NCBI RefSeq assembly: GCF_001439685.1
Contig: NZ_JYLH01000005.1
Location: forward strand, 310,001 to 374,000
DNA: 64,000 bases
Direction: 5' to 3'
Source of the DNA: Pseudomonas libanensis
GTDB taxonomy: Bacteria; Pseudomonadota; Gammaproteobacteria; Pseudomonadales; Pseudomonadaceae
Within the stretch, counting starts at the first letter, position 1. Each line of letters starts with the position of its first letter. Both the position numbers and the translations under genes were made by a program. Of the stretch, positions 1-8,999 are shown in pieces. The notes beneath the pieces were generated by a model. That model searched no databases, was not told where the DNA came from, and saw only the letters and a list, made by a program, of their open reading frames with translations.

Positions 1-1
1 C

Positions 2-667
<666 letters not shown>

Positions 668-762
668 GCCAAGCGCCGGATCCATATCTGGTTGTAACTG
701 GCAGGGAGCGGATTCCTGCGTCATCATGGGCCACTTTTGTATGGCAGCCCAAAGGACGCCCC

Positions 763-1518
763 ATGAATCTGCCTCCCCGCCAACAACAAATCCTCGAACT
801 GGTCCGCGAACGCGGTTATGTCAGTATCGAGGAAATGGCGCAGCTATTCGTTGTTACCCCGCAAACCATCCGCCGCGATATCAACCAGCTGGCGGACGCC
901 AATCTGTTGCGCCGCTACCACGGCGGCGCCGCCTATGACTCCAGTGTCGAGAACACCGCGTATGCCATGCGTGCAGACCAGATGCGCGACGAGAAACAGC
1001 GCATCGGTGAAGCCATCGCCGCGCAAATTCCCGACCACGCCTCGCTGTTTATCAATATCGGCACCACCACCGAATCCATCGCCCGTGCACTGCTCAATCA
1101 CAACCACCTGAAAATCATCACCAACAACCTCAACGTCGCCACGATGCTCAGTGCCAAGGACGACTTCGATGTGTTGCTCACCGGCGGCAACGTACGCCGC
1201 GATGGCGGTGTGGTCGGCCAGGCCAGTGTCGATTTCATCAACCAGTTCAAGGTCGACTTTGCCCTGGTGGGCATCAGCGGTATCGACGAGGACGGCAGCC
1301 TGCTCGACTTCGATTACCAGGAAGTGCGGGTTTCCCAGGCAATCATTGCCAATGCGCGGCAAGTGATTCTGGCGGCAGACTCCAGCAAGTTCGGGCGCAA
1401 TGCCATGATTCGCCTGGGGCCGATCAGCCTGGTGGACTGCCTGGTGACTGACCAACAGCCGGTGCCGGCGTTGGTGCAAGTGCTGAATGAGCACAAGGTG
1501 CGACTAGAAGTCGTGTAG
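763..1518 (+). CDS. glpR: DeoR-family glycerol-3-phosphate regulon repressor
   Basis: A 251-residue DeoR-family repressor. The N-terminal winged helix-turn-helix (about residues 6-58) has the family pattern [15 protein letters not shown] followed by [18 protein letters not shown] and RRYHGGA. The rest is the sugar-phosphate-binding DeoR sensor domain with IGTTTESIA and the [11 protein letters not shown] loop. Known role of the family member: it represses glpFK and glpD until glycerol 3-phosphate binds. The ATG is preceded by AAAGGA. Its position between glpK and glpD supports the assignment; candidate operators lie upstream of glpD. Confidence 0.95.
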   Translation: MNLPPRQQQILELVRERGYVSIEEMAQLFVVTPQTIRRDINQLADANLLRRYHGGAAYDSSVENTAYAMRADQMRDEKQRIGEAIAAQIPDHASLFINIGTTTESIARALLNHNHLKIITNNLNVATMLSAKDDFDVLLTGGNVRRDGGVVGQASVDFINQFKVDFALVGISGIDEDGSLLDFDYQEVRVSQAIIANARQVILAADSSKFGRNAMIRLGPISLVDCLVTDQQPVPALVQVLNEHKVRLEVV

Positions 1519-1529
1519 CGTCTGGACTG

Positions 1530-1610
1530 ACGCCATCGGGGGCAAGCCCCCTCCCACATATGAATGGGTTCACACATTAAAGTGTGGGAGGGGGCTTACC
1601 CCCGATGGCG
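1530..1610. repeat. REP doublet (inverted pair) downstream of glpR
   Basis: Two inverted copies of the GTGGGAGGGGGCTTGCCCCC-type REP face each other: CGCCATCGGGGGCAAGCCCC at 1531-1550 and its complement ending at 1610. Transcribed, it would form a long hairpin just after glpR. It has no coding content. Confidence 0.85.
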
Positions 1611-1734
1611 ATCTGTCCAGCACTGCATTTCCTGAGCCTTCCCCAAGCTCGTGTTCACAAATTTTCCTTTTCCCACCCTTCGATGAGTTTTTTTAATCGA
1701 AGTCGGGTGGCTGTGTGCGCATTTATCAGCTACC

Positions 1735-1764
1735 ATTTTCGCAAATGAACATTAATGTTCGAAT
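1735..1764. promoter_or_regulatory. candidate GlpR operator upstream of glpD
   Basis: ATTTTCGCAAATGAACAT is followed by an overlapping perfect palindrome GAACATTAATGTTC (1747-1760) and lies about 30-60 bp before the glpD ATG. The TTTTCG...GAACA pattern resembles GlpR half-sites as I recall them from the literature. A further TTCGAT/ATCGAA inverted repeat lies at 1679-1701. Assignment to GlpR is inference from position and similarity. Confidence 0.5.
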
Positions 1765-1794
1765 TCCAAGACGAAAAGATCGCGAGGCTAGCCG

Positions 1795-3333
1795 ATGAAC
1801 CCTTCCACCTTGCCTGCTCCACCGCTTGCCGAAGTCTATGACGTTGCCGTAATCGGTGGCGGGATCAATGGCGTCGGCATTGCAGCAGACGCAGCCGGTC
1901 GCGGTTTGTCGGTATTCCTTTGCGAAAAGGACGACCTGGCCAGCCACACCTCATCGGCCAGCAGCAAGCTGATCCACGGCGGCTTGCGTTACCTGGAACA
2001 TTACGAATTCCGCCTGGTGCGCGAAGCCTTGGCCGAACGTGAAGTGCTGCTGGCCAAGGCACCGCATATCGTCAAGCAGATGCGCTTCGTACTGCCCCAC
2101 CGTCCGCACTTGCGTCCGGCCTGGATGATTCGTGCCGGCTTGTTCCTTTATGACCATTTGGGCAAGCGGGAGAAACTGGCGGGTTCCAAAAGCCTCAAGT
2201 TCGGCGCCGACAGCCCGCTGAAAAGCGAAATCACCAAGGGCTTCGAATACTCCGACTGCTGGGTGGATGACGCCCGCCTGGTGGTACTCAACGCCATGGC
2301 TGCCCGTGAAAAAGGCGCGCACATTCATACCCAGACCCGTTGCGTCAGCGCCCGTCGCAGCAACGGCATGTGGGAAATGAACATGGAGCGTGCCGATGGC
2401 AGCCTGTTCTCGATTCGCGCCCGCGCACTGGTGAATGCTGCCGGCCCGTGGGTCGCCAAGTTCATCAGGGACGACCTCAAGCTGGATTCGCCCTACGGCA
2501 TCCGTCTGATCCAGGGTAGCCACCTGATTGTGCCAAGACTGTACGAAGGTGCCCACGCGCACATCCTGCAGAACGAAGACCAACGCATCGTCTTCACTAT
2601 TCCGTACCTGAACCACCTGACCATCATTGGCACCACTGATCGCGAATACACCGGCGACCCGGCTGCAGTTGCGATTACCGAAGGTGAAACCGACTACATG
2701 CTCAAGGTGGTCAACGCGCACTTCAAGAAACAGCTGAGCCGTGACGATATCGTCCATACCTACTCCGGCGTACGCCCACTGTGCAACGACGAGTCGGACA
2801 ACCCGTCGGCCATCACCCGCGACTACACCCTGGCGCTGTCCGGCGGCAACGGCGAAGCGCCGATTTTGTCGGTGTTCGGCGGCAAGCTCACCACCTATCG
2901 CAAGCTGGCCGAGTCGGCCATGGCCCAGCTGGCGCCGTACTTCACCCAGATGCGCCCAAGCTGGACCGCCACGGCCAGCTTGCCCGGCGGTGAAAACATG
3001 ACCACGCCGGAAGCCCTGGCCGATGCGATCCGCGCCAAGTTCGACTGGATCCCAAGCGAAATCGCCCGCCGCTGGTCCACCACCTACGGCAGCCGCACCT
3101 GGCGCCTGTTGGAGGGCGTGCAATCGCTGGCCGACCTGGGTGACCATCTGGGAGGCGGCCTGTACACCCGCGAAGTTGATTATCTGTGCGCCGAAGAATG
3201 GGTGACGCAGCCGCAGGACGTACTCTGGCGCCGGACCAAGCTTGGCCTGTTCACCACGCCGCAGGAGCAGGACAACGTGCAACGCTACCTGGCGAAGGTC
3301 GAACAGAGCCGTAGCAAGATCGAAGCGGCCTGA
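1795..3333 (+). CDS. glpD: aerobic glycerol-3-phosphate dehydrogenase (FAD)
   Basis: A 512-residue flavoprotein that oxidises sn-glycerol 3-phosphate to dihydroxyacetone phosphate and passes electrons to quinone at the inner membrane. The N-terminal FAD-binding Rossmann motif is VAVIGGGINGVGIAADAAGR (about residues 17-36), followed by the family signature around SSKLIHGGLRYLEHYEF. The length is normal for GlpD. A GAGG ribosome-binding site precedes the ATG. It completes the glpK-glpR-glpD locus, with candidate GlpR sites just upstream and a strong hairpin terminator downstream. Confidence 0.97.
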   Translation: MNPSTLPAPPLAEVYDVAVIGGGINGVGIAADAAGRGLSVFLCEKDDLASHTSSASSKLIHGGLRYLEHYEFRLVREALAEREVLLAKAPHIVKQMRFVLPHRPHLRPAWMIRAGLFLYDHLGKREKLAGSKSLKFGADSPLKSEITKGFEYSDCWVDDARLVVLNAMAAREKGAHIHTQTRCVSARRSNGMWEMNMERADGSLFSIRARALVNAAGPWVAKFIRDDLKLDSPYGIRLIQGSHLIVPRLYEGAHAHILQNEDQRIVFTIPYLNHLTIIGTTDREYTGDPAAVAITEGETDYMLKVVNAHFKKQLSRDDIVHTYSGVRPLCNDESDNPSAITRDYTLALSGGNGEAPILSVFGGKLTTYRKLAESAMAQLAPYFTQMRPSWTATASLPGGENMTTPEALADAIRAKFDWIPSEIARRWSTTYGSRTWRLLEGVQSLADLGDHLGGGLYTREVDYLCAEEWVTQPQDVLWRRTKLGLFTTPQEQDNVQRYLAKVEQSRSKIEAA

Positions 3334-3349
3334 TAGCCATCCCCACACT

Positions 3350-3441
3350 GGAGCGAGCTTGCTCGCGAGACACCTGAGAGCGCCGCGTTTATTCAGAATA
3401 AACGCGGCGCTTTTGCGTTTTCGCGAGCAAGCTCGCTCCTA
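3350..3441. terminator. glpD terminator hairpin framed by inverted GAGCGAGCTTGCTCGCGA repeats
   Basis: An inner GC-rich stem (AGCGCCGCGTTTATT / AATAAACGCGGCGCT, about 3379-3411) is followed by TTTT, a rho-independent terminator shape. It is framed by GAGCGAGCTTGCTCGCGA (3351-3368) and its inverse TCGCGAGCAAGCTCGCTC (3421-3438), another common Pseudomonas intergenic palindrome family. Confidence 0.8.
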
Positions 3442-3458
3442 CAGGTCACTTGGACGCA

Positions 3459-3472
3459 TTCGGTTTTCCGAA
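3459..3472. promoter_or_regulatory. AauR-type upstream activating site, distal copy
   Basis: TTCGGTTTTCCGAA is an exact TTCGG-N4-CCGAA inverted repeat. This motif is, to my knowledge, reported as the AauR recognition sequence upstream of the P. putida aat transporter. It lies about 110-120 bp upstream of the sigma-54 promoter, a normal enhancer distance. Confidence 0.75.
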
Positions 3473-3489
3473 CGCAACTTGTCGCCCTA

Positions 3490-3503
3490 TTCGGTTTGCC
3501 GGA
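3490..3503. promoter_or_regulatory. AauR-type upstream activating site, proximal copy
   Basis: TTCGGTTTGCCGGA matches TTCGG-N4-CCGAA except for one base in the right half-site. It lies 31 bp (about three helical turns) from the distal site, on the same helix face, as expected for a cooperative enhancer pair. Confidence 0.65.
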
Positions 3504-3579
3504 CCCGGCGTCGAAAATCGCGTCGCAACATAAAATTAATCTCGATATAAATCATGCAGTTAACCTTTTACTTTCGGTA

Positions 3580-3595
3580 TGGCACGACTCATGCT
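3580..3595 (+). promoter_or_regulatory. sigma-54 (-24/-12) promoter of the glt/aat operon
   Basis: TGGCACGACTCATGCT matches the consensus TGGCACG-N4-TTGC(A/T), with exactly 10 bases between the invariant GG and GC. Transcription would start about 12 bp downstream of the GC, leaving a leader of roughly 100 nt before gltI. It fits activation by the sigma-54-dependent regulator encoded downstream. Confidence 0.85.
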
Positions 3596-3707
3596 CTACA
3601 CTCTTTGACGATTACCTGAGGCGCCTTAGGAGCCGTCACGGGCATTCGCTGTACAAAAGAGCCGTTTAGCTGGCTTCATAAAAAAAACAAATGTCGAGGA
3701 AGTATTG

Positions 3708-4634
3708 ATGCGCATCGTTCCCCATATCCTGGGCGCAGCTATTGCTGCTGCTCTGATCAGCACTCCAGTTTTCGCCGCCGAACTCACCGGCACACTGAAG
3801 AAAATCAACGACTCCGGCACCATCACTCTCGCTCACCGCGACAGCTCCATTCCGTTTTCCTACATCGCGGATGGTTCGGGCAAACCCGTGGGCTACTCCC
3901 ACGACATTCAGCTGGCCGTCATTGAAGCCCTGAAAAAAGACCTGAACAAGCCCGACCTGAAGGTCAAGTACAACCTGGTGACTTCGCAAACCCGTATTCC
4001 GCTGATCCAGAACGGCACCGCGGACCTCGAGTGCGGCTCCACCACCAACAACGCCGAACGCGCACAGCAAGTTGACTTCACCGTCAACATCTTCGAAATC
4101 GGCACCCGCCTGCTGGTCAAGAAAGACAAGGAAGGCAAGCCCTCCTACAGCGACTTTGCCGACCTCAAGGGCAAGAACGTCGTGACCACCGCCGGCACCA
4201 CGTCCGAGCGCATCATCAAGGCGATGAACGCCGACAAGCAGATGGGCATGAACGTCATCTCCGCCAAGGACCATGGCGAATCCTTCCAGATGCTCGAAAG
4301 CGGCCGTGCCGTTGCATTCATGATGGATGACGCCCTGCTCGCCGGTGAAGAAGCCAAGGCCAAGAAGCCGGACGACTGGGTCATCACCGGTACTCCGCAG
4401 TCCTTTGAAGCCTATGCCTGCATGGTGCGCAAAGGCGACCCGGCCTTCAAGAAAGCCGTGGACGACGCCATCGTCGGTTTGTTCAAATCCGGCGAAATCA
4501 ACAAGATCTACGCCAAATGGTTCGAGAGCCCTATTCCACCAAAAGGCCTGAACCTCAACTTCCCGATGAGCGAAAAGGTCAAGGAACTGATCGCGAATCC
4601 GACCGACAAGCCGGCACCGGAAGTAAAGATCTGA
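3708..4634 (+). CDS. gltI: periplasmic glutamate/aspartate-binding protein of ABC transporter
   Basis: A 308-residue family 3 solute-binding protein (AatJ/GltI type). A signal peptide (about residues 1-24, cut after VFA-A) leads to the mature GTLKKINDSGTITLAHRD start typical of amino-acid-binding proteins. The core contains SFSYIA-like and GYSHDIQLAVIEALKK segments and the SYSDFADLKGKNVVTTAGTT hinge. It delivers acidic amino acids to the GltJK permease. The ATG at 3708 was preferred to the TTG just before it because of the GAGGAAG ribosome-binding site. It is the first gene of the sigma-54-controlled operon; a hairpin separates it from gltJ. Confidence 0.93.
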   Translation: MRIVPHILGAAIAAALISTPVFAAELTGTLKKINDSGTITLAHRDSSIPFSYIADGSGKPVGYSHDIQLAVIEALKKDLNKPDLKVKYNLVTSQTRIPLIQNGTADLECGSTTNNAERAQQVDFTVNIFEIGTRLLVKKDKEGKPSYSDFADLKGKNVVTTAGTTSERIIKAMNADKQMGMNVISAKDHGESFQMLESGRAVAFMMDDALLAGEEAKAKKPDDWVITGTPQSFEAYACMVRKGDPAFKKAVDDAIVGLFKSGEINKIYAKWFESPIPPKGLNLNFPMSEKVKELIANPTDKPAPEVKI

Positions 4635-4653
4635 AAACCTGACTAACCTTATC

Positions 4654-4679
4654 GCCAGGGGGGCTCACGCCCCCCTGGC
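4654..4679 (+). terminator. gltI-gltJ intergenic hairpin (attenuator-like)
   Basis: GCCAGGGGGG and CCCCCCTGGC form a perfect 10-bp stem with a short loop. No T run follows, so it is probably a partial terminator or an mRNA-stabilising hairpin. Such hairpins after a binding-protein gene usually keep that protein in excess over the permease. Confidence 0.7.
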
Positions 4680-4827
4680 ATCTGTTACTACCTGCTGGCT
4701 TTAATTTGGAACACTCGACTTGGCGGTTTCCGAGCCGATCGTGTGTGCCTGGCATTCATTGCCAGGCGGGAAAGGATCTTCCCCAAGCAGGTGCTTGTAC
4801 ATTGATCGATCTCGAGGGGAGACCCTA

Positions 4828-5574
4828 ATGAATTACAACTGGGACTGGGGCGTGTTCTTCAAGTCCACTGGCGTTGGCAGCGAGACGTATCTCGACTGGT
4901 ACATCGCCGGCCTGGGCTGGACCATCGCCATCGCTGTCGTGGCATGGATCATCGCCTTGCTGCTGGGCTCCATTCTGGGGGTCATGCGCACCGTGCCAAA
5001 CCGCATCGTATCGGGCATTGCGACCTGCTACGTGGAACTGTTTCGTAACGTGCCGCTGCTGGTTCAGCTGTTCATCTGGTACTTCCTGGTGCCCGACCTG
5101 CTGCCGCAGAACCTGCAGGACTGGTACAAGCAAGACCTGAACCCGACTACCTCGGCCTACCTGAGCGTTGTCGTGTGCCTGGGCCTGTTCACCGCCGCCC
5201 GTGTGTGTGAACAAGTGCGTACCGGCATCCAGGCGCTGCCCCGTGGCCAGGAGTCCGCGGCACGCGCCATGGGCTTCAAGCTACCGCAGATCTACTGGAA
5301 TGTGCTGCTGCCCCAGGCCTATCGCATCATCATTCCGCCGCTTACCTCGGAATTCCTCAATGTGTTCAAGAACTCCTCCGTGGCGTCCTTGATCGGCTTG
5401 ATGGAACTGCTGGCGCAAACCAAGCAGACCGCCGAGTTCTCGGCCAACCTGTTCGAAGCCTTCACCTTGGCCACGCTGATCTATTTCACCCTGAACATGA
5501 GCCTGATGTTGCTGATGCGCATGGTCGAGAAGAAAGTCGCAGTGCCCGGCCTGATCTCTGTGGGGGGTAAATAA
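4828..5574 (+). CDS. gltJ: glutamate/aspartate ABC transporter permease
   Basis: A 248-residue inner-membrane permease of the His/Glu/Gln/Arg/opine family with several hydrophobic helices. The EAA-loop region reads GIQALPRGQESAARAMGF followed by YRIIIPPLTSEFLNVFKNSSVASLIG. The ATG at 4828 has an AGGGGAGA ribosome-binding site; upstream in-frame starts would add a non-homologous leader. It forms the permease heterodimer with gltK, to which it is translationally coupled (TAATG overlap). Confidence 0.92.
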   Translation: MNYNWDWGVFFKSTGVGSETYLDWYIAGLGWTIAIAVVAWIIALLLGSILGVMRTVPNRIVSGIATCYVELFRNVPLLVQLFIWYFLVPDLLPQNLQDWYKQDLNPTTSAYLSVVVCLGLFTAARVCEQVRTGIQALPRGQESAARAMGFKLPQIYWNVLLPQAYRIIIPPLTSEFLNVFKNSSVASLIGLMELLAQTKQTAEFSANLFEAFTLATLIYFTLNMSLMLLMRMVEKKVAVPGLISVGGK

Positions 5575-6245
5575 TGGACTTTGATTTCAGCGGCATCATC
5601 CCCGCCATCCCGGGCCTGTGGAACGGCATGGTCATGACCCTGCAGTTGATGGTCATGGGCGTGGTCGGCGGCATCATCCTGGGTACGATCCTCGCGCTGA
5701 TGCGCCTGTCATCCAGCAAACTGCTGTCGCGTGTGGCCGGCGCCTATGTGAACTACTTCCGCTCGATCCCGCTGCTGCTGGTGATCACCTGGTTCTACCT
5801 GGCGGTGCCGTTCGTGCTGCGCTGGATCACCGGCGAAGACACCCCCATCGGTGCGTTCACCTCCTGCGTCGTGGCGTTCATGATGTTCGAGGCCGCGTAT
5901 TTCTGCGAAATCGTGCGTGCCGGCGTGCAGTCGATTCCCAAGGGTCAGATGGCCGCGGCACAAGCCATGGGCATGACCTACGGGCAGACCATGCGCCTGA
6001 TCATCCTGCCCCAGGCGTTCCGCAAGATGACGCCATTGTTGCTGCAACAATCGATCATCCTGTTCCAGGACACTTCGCTGGTCTACACCGTGGGCCTGGT
6101 GGACTTCCTCAACTCCGCCCGCTCCAACGGCGACATCATCGGCCGCTCCAATGAGTTCCTGATCTTTGCCGGTGTCGTCTACTTCATCATCAGCTTTTCC
6201 GCCTCGCTGCTGGTCAAGCGTCTGCAAAAAAGGTTTGCCGTATGA
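5574..6245 (+). CDS. gltK: glutamate/aspartate ABC transporter permease
   Basis: A 223-residue second permease subunit of the acidic amino-acid ABC transporter. It has the same family loop ([21 protein letters not shown], then [16 protein letters not shown]) that contacts the ATPase. The start overlaps the gltJ stop by one base and its own stop overlaps gltL in ATGA, so all three are translated as a unit. Confidence 0.92.
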   Translation: MDFDFSGIIPAIPGLWNGMVMTLQLMVMGVVGGIILGTILALMRLSSSKLLSRVAGAYVNYFRSIPLLLVITWFYLAVPFVLRWITGEDTPIGAFTSCVVAFMMFEAAYFCEIVRAGVQSIPKGQMAAAQAMGMTYGQTMRLIILPQAFRKMTPLLLQQSIILFQDTSLVYTVGLVDFLNSARSNGDIIGRSNEFLIFAGVVYFIISFSASLLVKRLQKRFAV

Positions 6246-6976
6246 TCTCTATCAAGAACATCAACAAGTGGTATGGCGACTTCCAGGTGCTGACCGATTG
6301 CAGCACCGAGGTTAAAAAAGGCGAAGTGATCGTGGTGTGCGGGCCGTCCGGCTCGGGCAAATCCACCCTGATCAAGTGCGTTAACGCTTTGGAACCGTTC
6401 CAGAAAGGCGACGTAGTGGTCGATGGCACCTCCATTGCCGACCCGAAGACCAACCTGCCGAAACTGCGTTCGCGGGTGGGCATGGTGTTCCAGCACTTCG
6501 AGCTGTTCCCGCACCTGACCATTACCGAAAACCTGACCATCGCGCAGATCAAGGTGCTGGGCCGCAGCAAGGAAGAAGCCACCAAGAAAGGCCTGCAGCT
6601 GCTCGACCGTGTGGGCTTGTCGGCACACGCCCACAAGCACCCTGGCCAGCTCTCCGGTGGCCAGCAGCAACGTGTGGCGATTGCCCGCGCACTGGCCATG
6701 GACCCGATCGTCATGCTGTTCGACGAACCGACCTCGGCGCTGGACCCGGAAATGGTCAACGAAGTGCTCGACGTGATGGTGCAATTGGCCCACGAAGGCA
6801 TGACCATGATGTGCGTGACCCATGAAATGGGCTTTGCACGCAAAGTGGCCGACCGCGTGATCTTCATGGACGCCGGCAAGATCATCGAGGACTGCCCGAA
6901 GGAAGAGTTCTTCGGCGACATCAGCGCCCGCTCCGAACGTGCGCAGCACTTCCTTGAGAAAATCCTGCAGCACTAA
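6242..6976 (+). CDS. gltL: glutamate/aspartate ABC transporter ATP-binding protein
   Basis: A 244-residue ABC ATPase of the polar amino-acid (GlnQ/GltL) family. Visible motifs in order: Walker [11 protein letters not shown]-loop [12 protein letters not shown], signature [16 protein letters not shown], Walker [15 protein letters not shown] and the switch histidine in CVTHEMGFA. It energises uptake through GltJK. It is the last gene of the transporter operon and is followed by a REP palindrome before the sensor kinase. Confidence 0.95.
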   Translation: MISIKNINKWYGDFQVLTDCSTEVKKGEVIVVCGPSGSGKSTLIKCVNALEPFQKGDVVVDGTSIADPKTNLPKLRSRVGMVFQHFELFPHLTITENLTIAQIKVLGRSKEEATKKGLQLLDRVGLSAHAHKHPGQLSGGQQQRVAIARALAMDPIVMLFDEPTSALDPEMVNEVLDVMVQLAHEGMTMMCVTHEMGFARKVADRVIFMDAGKIIEDCPKEEFFGDISARSERAQHFLEKILQH

Positions 6977-7023
6977 GTACTACTTAGCTAAGCACACAGC
7001 TCCTACTGTAGAAACCGGGTCAA

Positions 7024-7051
7024 TGTGGGAGGGGGCAAGCCCCCTCCCACA
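7024..7051. repeat. single REP palindrome between gltL and the sensor kinase
   Basis: TGTGGGAGGGGGCAAGCCCC runs into its own complement CCTCCCACA, forming a self-complementary 28-bp element about 50 bp after gltL. It can fold as a transcript-end hairpin. Confidence 0.8.
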
Positions 7052-7097
7052 CTGGACCACACAGGCTGGCAGCTCTGGTTGACCCAAGGCATCTGTG

Positions 7098-8999
7098 ATG
7101 AAATGCGACCCCAATCAATATCGCGCCGCGCCGCCATCACTTGCCGTGAAGCCTCGTCTGATTCGCCAACTGTTCCTGCCGCCGTTGATCATCGCCCTGA
7201 TGGTCGGCTTGGGTTATATCGGCTTCTGGGTCAGTGAGTACTATGGCATCCGCACCCTCAGCGACAACGGCGAACGCCAGTTGGAGCTGCACGCCCGCAC
7301 CGTCGAAAGCGAACTGAGCAAATACACCTACCTGCCCAGCCTGCTGGAACTCGAGTCGAGCGTTTCGCAGTTGCTGGCCGACCCGAACCAGGAAACCCGC
7401 ACCACGGTCAATGCTTACCTCGAGGGCCTGAACCGCCGCAGCCGCAGCCGGGCCATCTATGTGATGGACACCACCGGCCGCGTGCTGGCCACCAGTAACT
7501 GGCGCGATGCCGACAGTTACCAGGGCGAAGACCTGTCCTTCCGCGCCTATTTCCAGAATGCAGTACGCGGCCAGCCCGGCCGTTTCTATGGCATCGGCAG
7601 TACCAACGGCGAACCCGGCTATTACCTGGCCCATGGCCTGGAAGAGCATGGCAAGATCATCGGCGTCGCGGTGGTCAAGGTCCGCCTCGAAGCCTTGGAA
7701 GAACGCTGGCAACGCGCCCGCCTCGAAGCCTTCGTAAGCGACGAGAACGGCATCATCATCCTCTCCAGCGACCCGGCCCGCCGCCTCAAGGCCGTACGCC
7801 CACTGAGCGAAGACACCAAGGAACGCCTGGCCCACAGCCTGCAATATTACTGGGCAACGCTCAACGAACTGCAGCCCCTGGCCCGTGAGCGCCTGAACGA
7901 AGGCACCGAGAAACTGACCTTCCCGGCCAACAGCGAAGTAGTCAACGACGAGCACGCCGTCAGCTACCTGGCGCAAACCCGTCCGCTCAACGACACACCG
8001 TGGCATTTCACCTTGCTCACCCCGCTCAACGACCTGCGCCGCGCCGCGATCAACCAGGGCATCCTGGTAGCCGTTGCCTTTGGCCTGGTGGCCTTCTTGC
8101 TGATTGCCTGGAATGAACGGCGCAAGGTCATTGCCACCCGCCTCGCCGCCCGGGAAGCCCTGCAGGAAGCCAACAGCCAGCTGGAACGGCGGATTGCCGA
8201 ACGCACCGCCGACCTGCGCGCCAGCAACGAACGGCTCAAGGGCCAGATCCGCGAACGGCGCCAGGCCGAAGAAACCCTGCGCCACGCCCAGGACGAACTG
8301 GTGCAGGCCGGCAAACTCGCGGCCATCGGCCAGATGTCTACCAGCATCGCCCACGAATTGAACCAACCGCTGGCGGCCCTGCGCACGCTGTCGGGCAACA
8401 CGGTGCGTTTCCTCGAGCGCGGCGCCCTGGACACCGCCAGTACCAACCTCAAGGCCATCAACGAATTGATCGACCGCATGGGCCGCATCACCGCCAGCCT
8501 GCGCTCCTTTGCCCGACGCGGTGACGACCAGGGCGAAGCCAACCTCGGCAAGGCCGTGGACGCCGCGTTCCAGGTGCTGGGCGCACGCCTGGACGGCCTG
8601 CCGTTGACCTTGCACCGTGACTTCATCAACGTCCAATTGCAGATCGACCAGACGCGCCTGGAGCAGATCCTGGTCAACCTGATCGGCAATGCCCTTGATG
8701 CGATGCAAGCGCAAACGGCACCGCAGTTGTGGCTGGAAGGCCAGGTCGTCGATGGCAAATACCGCCTGCGGGTGCGTGACAACGGCCATGGCATCGACCC
8801 CGAGACGCGCAAGCATTTGTTCGAACCGTTCTTCACCACCAAGCCTGGCGAGCAGGGCCTGGGCCTGGGCCTGACGCTATCGGCCAGCCTCGCAGCGGCC
8901 ACCGGCGGCAATCTCGCCGTGGAGCACCCTGCCGGTGGTGGTACTGCCTTTGTCCTGAGCCTGCCGCTGGTGGGCGCTCAACAAGCTGAGTCGACATGA
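7098..8999 (+). CDS. aauS: DctB-type sensor histidine kinase, probable acidic amino-acid sensor
   Basis: A 633-residue membrane sensor kinase. One transmembrane helix near residues 20-40, a periplasmic sensor of about 250 residues, and a second helix (GILVAVAFGLVAFLLIAW) are followed by a coiled coil, the HisKA box with the phospho-acceptor in SIAHELNQPLAALR, and an ATPase domain with NLIGNALDAM, DNGHGID and GLGLGLTLS. This is the DctB/AauS layout. GTG at 7095 and ATG at 7098 are adjacent starts; I chose ATG. It overlaps the regulator gene in ATGA and lies right after the transporter, so control of acidic amino-acid uptake is the likely role. Confidence 0.85.
   Translation: MKCDPNQYRAAPPSLAVKPRLIRQLFLPPLIIALMVGLGYIGFWVSEYYGIRTLSDNGERQLELHARTVESELSKYTYLPSLLELESSVSQLLADPNQETRTTVNAYLEGLNRRSRSRAIYVMDTTGRVLATSNWRDADSYQGEDLSFRAYFQNAVRGQPGRFYGIGSTNGEPGYYLAHGLEEHGKIIGVAVVKVRLEALEERWQRARLEAFVSDENGIIILSSDPARRLKAVRPLSEDTKERLAHSLQYYWATLNELQPLARERLNEGTEKLTFPANSEVVNDEHAVSYLAQTRPLNDTPWHFTLLTPLNDLRRAAINQGILVAVAFGLVAFLLIAWNERRKVIATRLAAREALQEANSQLERRIAERTADLRASNERLKGQIRERRQAEETLRHAQDELVQAGKLAAIGQMSTSIAHELNQPLAALRTLSGNTVRFLERGALDTASTNLKAINELIDRMGRITASLRSFARRGDDQGEANLGKAVDAAFQVLGARLDGLPLTLHRDFINVQLQIDQTRLEQILVNLIGNALDAMQAQTAPQLWLEGQVVDGKYRLRVRDNGHGIDPETRKHLFEPFFTTKPGEQGLGLGLTLSASLAAATGGNLAVEHPAGGGTAFVLSLPLVGAQQAEST

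Noticed and set aside
1530..1610. Regularly spaced hairpins as a possible CRISPR array
   Set aside because: They are single REP pairs scattered through the window; no direct repeat-spacer series is present.
1951..3348. Long open frame on the minus strand opposite glpD (465 codons)
   Set aside because: It is the antisense shadow of a high-GC gene; its composition is rich in His, Gln and Gly as expected of a shadow, there is no ribosome-binding site, and glpD is clearly real.
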